DNA from: Arenicola marina
Taxonomy: Eukaryota > Annelida > Polychaeta > Arenicolidae
Direction: 5' to 3'
Assembly: GCA_964019135.1 (NCBI GenBank)
Contig: OZ025255.1
Location: forward strand, 40,020,811 to 40,084,810
Length of the DNA stretch: 64,000 nucleotides
The first letter of the stretch is position 1. Each line of letters starts with the position of its first letter. Below are positions 58,175-64,000 of the stretch, piece after piece. Position numbers and translations under genes: made by a program. A model generated the notes under the pieces. That model saw only the letters and a program-made list of their open reading frames with translations, made no database searches and was not told the DNA's origin.

Positions 58175-58430
58175 GGGCCCGTAAGTATAAAAGTGCCTCG
58201 CCGAAAAAAATGGCCCCAAACCCTTTTATCTTAACTGACCATTTGGGGTGAAAAAGCCGAGCAGGGCGAAATTGGGGCAAAATCAGCGGTAATTTACCGG
58301 TTTGGGGCAGTTTTTATCGCCCTGCGGCTTTATACTTACAGCCAGGGCAGAAAAATGTCCCTGGCTGAGGCATTTTTTTCGCCATGAAATCGCCCTGTTT
58401 TGGTCCTGTTATACCGGTATTTACGGGCCC
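58175..58430. mobile_element. Short MITE with GGGCCCGTAA ends
   Basis: GGGCCCGTAAGTATAAAAG at 58175 against TATTTACGGGCCC ending 58430, with a second inner pair (GTAAGTATAAAG-type near 58181 and CTTTATACTTAC near 58330). Non-coding. Confidence 0.65.
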
Positions 58431-59075
58431 ATAGCTTTATATAGCTAATAGCTTTATAGGCAAAAAGAGCATTAAAGGAAAATATTTTTTAATGGTTATA
58501 GGTGCAGGAATATATTTTCTTTTAACAAATCTTTGGTTAATGCAAACAAACTGGACTACCGGTAGTGGTAATTTGTTTTTACTGTATATAAATATACCTC
58601 CTTTTTCTAGGTGTCCTACTGCTTGATATGTGATATGGTTGAGGATTTATCCAGCATATCTATACCAAGATATGTAAGGCAGATACGGTTATATATTTCA
58701 TTGGTTGTTATTGATAATATTAGTTGCCAATGTTTGAGGGGTAGAAAGGTGCTACATTGCACAACAATATTCGATTGGAATAGCCCTTGCATATCACACA
58801 GGAATAGTCTTTGAAAAACACTTTGAAATAAGTACCTTCCCAAATTTAGTGCACATCATAGATGAATAAAAGCAAAGCACAATGTCACAAAGTCATTTAC
58901 AGTTTCCTTGTCAGGTGATAGGCCTAATAATGCCTTATTGAATTATTCTGTACCTTTATTTGCTTGTGTTTGTCCACATTAAGGCGGGAATAAAGAAAAA
59001 AGCATATAAAATGCTAATGGATGAATTATTTGGTCCTGGACTTCTGGATGTCTGGTGCTTATTGTTCTGTTTCTC
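58431..59075. other. Non-coding stretch
   Basis: AT-rich, no gene recognised. Confidence 0.4.
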
Positions 59076-59893
59076 ATAGACCGTTCCAGATACCACAGGC
59101 GACAGTTATCGTCAAATATATACACTGTGGGTTTCGGGTTAGAAACCCGATTCTCACATACATTTAGCTTGCATGCCTATAGAGTTAGTTCAGGTACCCA
59201 GCTTCAACGTTTCTTTTGTCAGGGCTAGGTTGGTTCCATGGCATTGTTATTCACAGAACAAACACACAAGATGTCTCTACAAACTTTCCTCTAAATATTA
59301 TATTATATAATGGAATCACAGCTTAGATTTCACTAGGTTAAGAGCAGCTTAATAGTTCTAGCTGTTAGACTCCCCGTTTGACATTCCTGGTTGCTATGCA
59401 ACAAGGCCGATCGAGTACACTCAGATTCATATTGAAAAGACAGTGTATACCGGTCCATATCATCGCTTCATAGCAAGTTATAAAATCGGTACACATCTGG
59501 TACCAAGTTATGAATTCTGTACATCAGATATATTCCTGGATCAGATTTGTAATATATCTAGACAAAATAGACGCCAGAACAGTGGTCATGGCTGGTTTCC
59601 CGCCACGTGCAGCATAGTTACAGTCTTTACATTCGCCGGTTGCCTTTATATCCGCTGTTGTCTCGGCTTTTATGCCTCCATCTCTTTCTTAACATGGTAT
59701 TATTTGATGTTCAAGATATTTATCGGTGCAAAGTGGGTGTTTGTTTTTAGAAAACACCCTGCTAACCTAAGATAAACAGTCGAAAATTATGCAGCTATTA
59801 GCCAGTACTCGCCTTTACATGCTATGCAGCGCAGAGCGAGCTACAGTTCACCCGAAACATGCGCCTGCCAGAATTTCCCCTGGAACGGTCTAT
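59076..59893. mobile_element. Possible MITE with ATAGACCGTTCCAG ends
   Basis: ATAGACCGTTCCAG at 59076 is exactly inverted at 59880-59893 (CTGGAACGGTCTAT). The 110-residue frame inside has no recognised domain. The perfect 14-bp pair 800 bp apart is suggestive but the target duplication is unclear. Confidence 0.55.
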
Positions 59894-60200
59894 TGGGCCT
59901 TCCTTTTTATCTGTTCCATATATCAACATTGACCTAGTGCTTGTGACTATGGTAAATTTATTGATTTACTTGCATTCCATCTCAAATTCTGTGCTCCTGA
60001 AGTGGCTGCTGTTTCCGGATGTATGAATTTGACAGAAAATTATATTTGAAAGTAAATTACTGTTGTGAAGTCTTCAAACATTAAAAATTGTTTAGTTGCA
60101 CTTTTGAGTATGAAAACATATTTAATTAACTGGTTGTTTATTTTCTTTAAGATGATGGTATACTACACCTGAACAGACTGCATATCAACATCATACTGAA

Positions 60201-63200
60201 ATGGAGGACGAAGATAGAAAACACAGCTCTTCTCAAATCAAGATAGTAAAGAAGAAAAGGCATAAGAAACGAAGAGAGCGAGAGGACGTTAAGGTAGCCT
60301 GCCAAAAATCCGGTTACCAATCTAAGACTTCTCATGCGAAGTTTTCATCGATGGTGAGAGATGAGAGTTCTAACAGCAAGAATGAATCCCGAGACGAGAG
60401 TTCTGACCCAAAAACGGCATCCCGAACTCAAAGTTTTGATCGGAAGAAGAAATCTCGAGATGAGAGTTCTAAACGAAAGAAATATTCGCGAAATGAGAGT
60501 TCTGATCACAAGAATCATTCGCAAGATCAGAGTTCTAAACGCAACAAACGTTCACGAGATGGGAGTTCTGACGATGAGAGATCTGATCGCAAGAAACATT
60601 CGCAAGATCAGAGTTGTAAACGAAAAAAACATTCGCGAGATGAGAGTTCTGATCGCAAGAGACAATCGCGAGATGAGAATGAGGAGAAGCAGCACGCGAG
60701 AACGAAGGCGAGACCTGATAGACGCGATCGCCATGGATCCTCGGAGTCGTCGGGATCCGAAGAGGACATCGGAATGAAAAAGCAGCATAGCTCATCGGAC
60801 AAAACACGTCACCGTGGCGACGAGAGGGTGAGACGTGAACCCGCAGAGGACATCAGTCAGACCTCTAAACGCATGTCAAAGCCTCGCAGTAAACATCGGC
60901 GTGAAGAAGAACGACATCACTCCCATAGAGAAGACTGCCAAAGGGAGATTGATAACGAGCGTGACAGGGAACTCAGTGAAGATAATCAGGATAGAATGGG
61001 CGATAATGGGGAAACATCTGGTAGTCACCACAAAGAGGCAGTGATCGAGAAACATGAACCAGTAAAGTGGGAGGACTATAAACATGATCTTGATGGCATG
61101 TTCTTTAACCAACACGACTTAATCCGAAGGTAGGATATAATTATTATTTTGTTTTCAGGTTTTAATTTTACAGAATTTTTGTTCTAAGGTCTTAATTGTA
61201 CGGAAGTGTTCCTCTTAGACTACGGAATATCTCGTGCGTGTAATAAATTTGTCGCATCATTGTTTAGCAATTGCTAAATGAAAAGCTGGTTCACTGTTCA
61301 TATTCCTCGATTGCACACAGCTTAATGGATTCGTTTCTAAATTGTGTATGAATTCATTTAGTTTTGGTAAGCGAGGTAGTAGAGAGGAAAAAGTGGGATT
61401 TGGGGATTTCTACTTTTATCTTCGTGAACCTTTTATGTCTTTGTCTTGCAGAAATACACCAGAATATGAAGACTTCTGGAAGTTTTTAGCAAGATACGAA
61501 AGCTTCCATGCAAAGAAAGCGTCACAAAAACAGACACGTATGAATTTCCTGGCTTTAAAAAAATATTGTATTGTAAAAGAAAATATCATAATATTTAAAC
61601 CGCTAAATTCATTTTGAAAGAGAAAATATGGTTGGCTCATACTGATAATATACATGGTAATAATGTCCTCCCGCAGCTCCTGTTGATGACACACTCAGTG
61701 CTTCCGGCGGAAGTCCGCCATTTGATTTGCCGATGATCTATGACAGACGCTACCGGATCAACATAAAGTTATCCACAAAAGGTCATTCGAGACAGGGCGG
61801 AAGCCATATGGGAAAAAACAAAAGCGGAATAACGGATGCAATGATAACACGCTTCCGAAGTATCTTATTGCATTATGTAGATTTTCTTCAGAAACAAAAG
61901 GTAAGCAATATAGGTACTTTTTCTCTCCTTTGTAATATTCATAATAAACTTGATATGTATTGGTGCTTTCGTTTACAGATGAGGTAATACACATTAGCAA
62001 GACATGTTGAAGGAGAATTATGTTACTTGTTACGTTCATGTTCACACGTGCTCGTTTTCCTTTACGGAACCGTTTGGGTTTTTTTCCTGTGCAAAATTAT
62101 TTTAGTTTGCCAAACTGAAGAAGATCAAGGAAGATCAGCATCACCTGCCTATATATCAATACAAGGAGAAGATCGTGGAGGCAGTGAATGGAAACCAAGC
62201 AGTGGTGGTGGCCGGGGACACCGGGTGCGGCAAGTCCACACAGGTGCGTCTCACTATCCAGTGGGCTTAGATTTGCTTTTGTCCTGCCTTTATTGTTTGT
62301 TATATTGTGTATACGTGCCGCCATGTATCTGTAACAATGCTAAAAGTTATTCTTTTAGCACCAATTAGAACGTGGAAATTATTATAAACTCTCGTTCTCG
62401 TTCCTGTTCTTGTCGAATATAAGAACAACGTTGTAGCGCCCCATCGCTTGATACCGGGCACTCTCACTAACATCTCACCCTCCACACTGGGCGTTATCCT
62501 CACTTTGTTCTTCTTCTATGTCTGTCCTGTTAGGTTCCTCAGTACTTACTGGAGGCTGGCTTCACCAACATCGCCTGCACACAGCCACGCCGTATCGCTT
62601 GTATCTCTCTGGCCAAGCGGGTCTCCTACGAGACGCTCAACGAGTACGGCTCGGATGTGGCATACCAAGTGCGCTTCGAAAAGACCCGAACTCAGTCCAG
62701 TCGCATCATATTTCTAACTGAAGGTCTGGTCATATTTTGTGCATGTGTGTTTGTCCAATAGGCTATATTTTCGTTTCACCTATACTGTAATTTCGCATGT
62801 ATAATTTCTGACGTTTTTGGTGCCATTTCATATAAACTTCTTGAGTAATACTTTATACTTTTGTTTCTCCTATATAATTTCGCATGTATAATTTCTGACG
62901 TTTTGCGTACTATTTAATGTAAACTTCTTGACTGTTTGTCTTTCAGGGCTGCTGCTGCGACAAATAGGTCTGGATTCTCTCCTTGAGCAGTACAGTGTCA
63001 TTGTTATTGACGAGGTAAGAATATATCCAAGTCGGCCAATTTCAGGCTTCTTCTGTATATTAGTAGACGATTAAAAGACTAGGGTCAAGACAAGTTATAT
63101 AGGTTATAAGTGTCATTATATTTTGTCAAAGTACCAATGACTATGCCATTATATGTATGTTAGGGCAAGCCTGTTGTACCCACAGTCAACACCTGACTTC

Positions 63201-64000
63201 CTGGTGGGCGTACTGAAGGCTGTGGTGATGATACGTGTATGTTGTAACCAGAGGTTCACGAGCGTCACATTAACACTGACTTCCTGCTGGGCGTGCTGAA
63301 GGCTCTGGTGATGATACGTGTATGTTGTAACCAGAGGTTCACGAGCGTCACATTAACACTGACTGTCTGCTGGGCGTGCTGAAGGCTCTGGTGATGATAC
63401 GTGTATGTTGTAACCAGAGGTTCCCGAGCGTCACATTAACACTGACTGTCTGCTGGGCGAGCTGAAGGCTGTGGTGATGATACGTGTATGTTGTAACCAC
63501 AGGTTCACGAGCGTCACATTAACACTGAGTGTCTGCTGGGCGTGCTGAAGGCTGTGGTGATGATACGTGTATGTTGTAACCACAGGTTCACGAGCGTCAC
63601 ATTAACACTGACTTCCCGCTCGGTGTGCTGAAGGCTGTGGTGATGATACGTGTATATTGTTGTAACCACAGGTTCACGAGCGTCACATTAACACTGACTG
63701 TCTGCTGAGCGTGCTGAAGGCTGTGGTGATGATACGTGTATGTTGTAACCAGAGGTTCACGAGCGTCACGTTAACACTGACTGTCTGCTGGGCGTGCTGA
63801 AGGCTCTGGTGATGATACGTGTATGTTGTAACCAGAGGTTCACGAGCGTCACATTAACACTGACTGTCTGCTGGGCGTGCTGAAGGCTCTGGTGATGATA
63901 CGTGTATGTTGTAACTAGAGGTTCACGAGCGTCACATTAACACTGACTTCCTGCTCGGCGTACTGAAGGCTCTGGTGATGATACGTGTATGTTGTTGTAA
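60201..64000 (+). CDS. DHX34: DHX34, DEAH-box RNA helicase (5' half, runs off the window)
   Basis: Exons 60201-61129, 61452-61537, 61677-61900, 62106-62243, 62534-62723 and 62947-63014 join in phase (545 codons); a seventh lies in the array from 63254. The start is the ATG of [12 protein letters not shown]; a TTTCTTTAAG acceptor at about 60150 suggests an upstream 5' UTR exon. Residues 1-265 are RS-like (SRDESS-type decapeptide repeats). The DHX34-specific pre-helicase region follows: [54 protein letters not shown]. Helicase motif [12 protein letters not shown] is at about 449-459, motif Ia TQPRRIA at about 475, FLTEGLLLRQ follows, and motif II DEVH spans the exon 6/7 junction. In animals DHX34 is an ATP-driven helicase that promotes UPF1 phosphorylation in nonsense-mediated decay. 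The human N-terminus is much shorter than this RS-like tail. The remaining C-terminal half lies beyond the window. Confidence 0.95.
63180..64000 (+). repeat. 83-bp tandem array of DHX34 exon 7
   Basis: After a partial first unit, copies begin (GTTCACGAGC) at 63254, 63337, 63420, 63503, 63586, 63672, 63755, 63838 and 63921, and the array reaches the window end. Each unit is a 64-bp exon-like part coding [20 protein letters not shown] plus IR, followed by 19 bp (GTGTATGTTGTAACCAGAG or ...CCACAG) that begins with a donor-like GTGTAT and ends with an AG acceptor. One spacing is 86 bp. Copies differ: D-F-L-L versus D-C-L-L, and a few others. Confidence 0.93.

Noticed and set aside
59443-59775. 110-residue frame upstream of DHX34
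   Set aside because: No recognised domain, and it lies between inverted ends of a possible MITE. Not supported as a gene.
60361-60807. Alternative long frames overlapping the DHX34 RS region on both strands
   Set aside because: Shadows of the repetitive RS-like coding sequence; the DHX34 frame is fixed by its downstream exons.

Overview
The window is nuclear DNA from an animal. It has spliced genes with GT-AG introns and metazoan protein families, and about three quarters of it is transposons, MITEs, SINEs, LINEs and simple repeats. The mix of families (DDE-transposase plus HECT-type genes, RecQ-like helicase, tRNA-derived SINEs, poly-C/poly-G MITEs) suggests a marine invertebrate, perhaps a basal deuterostome. 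The species cannot be fixed from the sequence.

Host genes. (1) A complete arrestin domain-containing (ARRDC2/3/4-like) gene lies on the minus strand at 25964-21896. Its seven exons are all in phase and give about 418 residues with two C-terminal PPxY motifs. (2) The 5' half of DHX34, a DEAH-box RNA helicase of the NMD pathway, lies on the plus strand from 60201 to the window edge. It has a long RS-like N-terminus, and its exon 7 is embedded in an 83-bp tandem array. (3) A decayed RecQ-like helicase lies on the plus strand with pieces at 7523-8026 and about 17740-18870. It is split by a large transposon and carries in-frame stops.

The most interesting object is that transposon, 8986-17723 (8738 bp). 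It has near-identical terminal inverted repeats (2 mismatches in about 58 bp) that run directly into subterminal arrays of a 21-bp satellite (about 62 units on the left, about 12 on the right, in inverted orientation). Between the arrays are two convergent genes with neighbouring poly-A signals: an rve-fold DDE transposase (D132, D191, E230) and a SAM-like plus HECT-like protein that keeps the Cys expected at the ubiquitin-ligase active site. I read the whole as one mobile unit with a transposase and a ubiquitin-ligase-like partner, with the satellites as candidate binding sites.

Other regions. 1628-4322 is a broken Ty3/gypsy-type LTR fossil with a LINE tail and a TTAA MITE nested in it. 32050-36472 is an L1/Tx1-like LINE with a 15-bp target duplication, next to the tail of a second LINE on the minus strand. 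42308-43738 is a fold-back element with inverted tandem arrays, a small-scale parallel to the large transposon. Many MITEs with clear inverted ends (5467, 8519, 14281, 28762, 44704, 49944, 54270, 57136, 58175, 59076) and two tRNA-derived SINEs fill the rest. No CRISPR, rRNA or authentic tRNA gene was seen.
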